Shown here in pieces: positions 63,983 through 64,000 of a DNA stretch of 64,000 bases. Origin of the DNA: DASUPK01 sp963815665 (GTDB lineage: Bacteria > Actinomycetota > Thermoleophilia > Solirubrobacterales > 70-9); the NCBI GenBank assembly GCA_963815665.1, contig CAWFHN010000006.1:1-64000 (forward strand), in the 5' to 3' direction. Numbering within the stretch: position 1 is the stretch's first letter; each line of letters starts with the position of its first letter. A program made the translations under genes and the position numbers. The notes beneath the pieces were generated by a model, which worked only from the letters and a program-made list of their open reading frames with translations, made no database searches and was not told the DNA's origin.

Positions 63983-64000
63983 CTCAGGGGACGAGCTAGG

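Overview
The window is high-GC, densely packed bacterial chromosome with frequent 1-17 bp gene overlaps and many GTG starts. Gene content (RapZ-UvrC, TadE/TadG-type secretion proteins, UppP, an AbiEi/DUF559-type protein, many actinobacterial-style lipoproteins) suggests an actinobacterium, probably class Thermoleophilia (Solirubrobacterales/Gaiellales-like). That placement is an inference from gene content and style; there is no rRNA here. I see no tRNA, rRNA, CRISPR array, prophage or intact insertion sequence.

Layout. 1-2.3 kb: an MpsC/DUF2294 protein and a secreted glycoside hydrolase. 2.3-8.0 kb: a tightly overlapped lower-glycolysis operon gap-pgk-tpiA-gpmI-tgt. 8.1-13.1 kb: a VOC protein, a two-gene ABC exporter, rapZ and uvrC; the yvcK-whiA pair that often sits between rapZ and gap is missing. 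13.1-26 kb: fatty-acid type enzymes, a cupredoxin lipoprotein, an orphan solute-binding lipoprotein, two TadE-like proteins plus a TadG-like protein fused to two peptidoglycan hydrolase domains, a DegT aminotransferase with a membrane-anchored epimerase, and an ECF sigma factor with a beta-propeller membrane partner. 26-34.5 kb: a deacetylase, a DMT transporter and a five-gene operon (PHP-domain/glycosyltransferase fusion, ppk1, DUF47, DUF6328, MGDG-synthase-like glycosyltransferase). 34.6-39.6 kb: GH31 glycosidase, DUF1275 protein, a CHAD domain split over two coupled genes, and Ppx/GppA. 39.7-45.9 kb: a complete arsenic island with two divergent operons, arsR-arsM-R2-like and arsC-gapdh-arsJ-acr3. 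46-49.5 kb: a TIM-barrel isomerase, a membrane protein and a degenerate pyruvate kinase. 49.5-56.8 kb: the phosphate locus pstS-pstC-pstA-pstB-phoU with an extra phosphate-binding-like protein, a stand-alone PhoB-type DNA-binding domain and a full response regulator. 57-64 kb: a cation diffusion facilitator, UppP, an M23 peptidase, an enoyl-CoA hydratase, an HXXEE protein, an AbiEi/DUF559 protein and an HD-domain protein.

The strongest theme is phosphate. I find 11-bp-period direct repeats of TTCAC/TTTAC type (the geometry of PhoB/PhoP boxes) in front of pstS, the stand-alone winged-helix gene, the second phosphate-binding-like gene and the PHP-glycosyltransferase/ppk1 operon. Weaker two-unit versions lie before the pyruvate-kinase-like gene and before a possible small transcript at about 56.95-57.13 kb. 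Together these suggest a Pho regulon coupling phosphate uptake, polyphosphate turnover (PPK1, DUF47, CHAD, Ppx) and glycolipid synthesis, possibly a phosphate-sparing membrane remodelling system built on a PHP-phosphoesterase/GT4 fusion. The second theme is arsenic: As(V) reduction and As(III) export, As(V) export as 1-arseno-3-phosphoglycerate, and methylation, plus a ribonucleotide-reductase-R2-like diiron protein translationally coupled to arsM, whose role there is unknown.

Two clear single-base frameshifts in homopolymers (pstA at 51569-51571, HD-domain gene at 63445-63449), and perhaps a third at 20339-20342, look more like sequencing or assembly errors than true gene decay.
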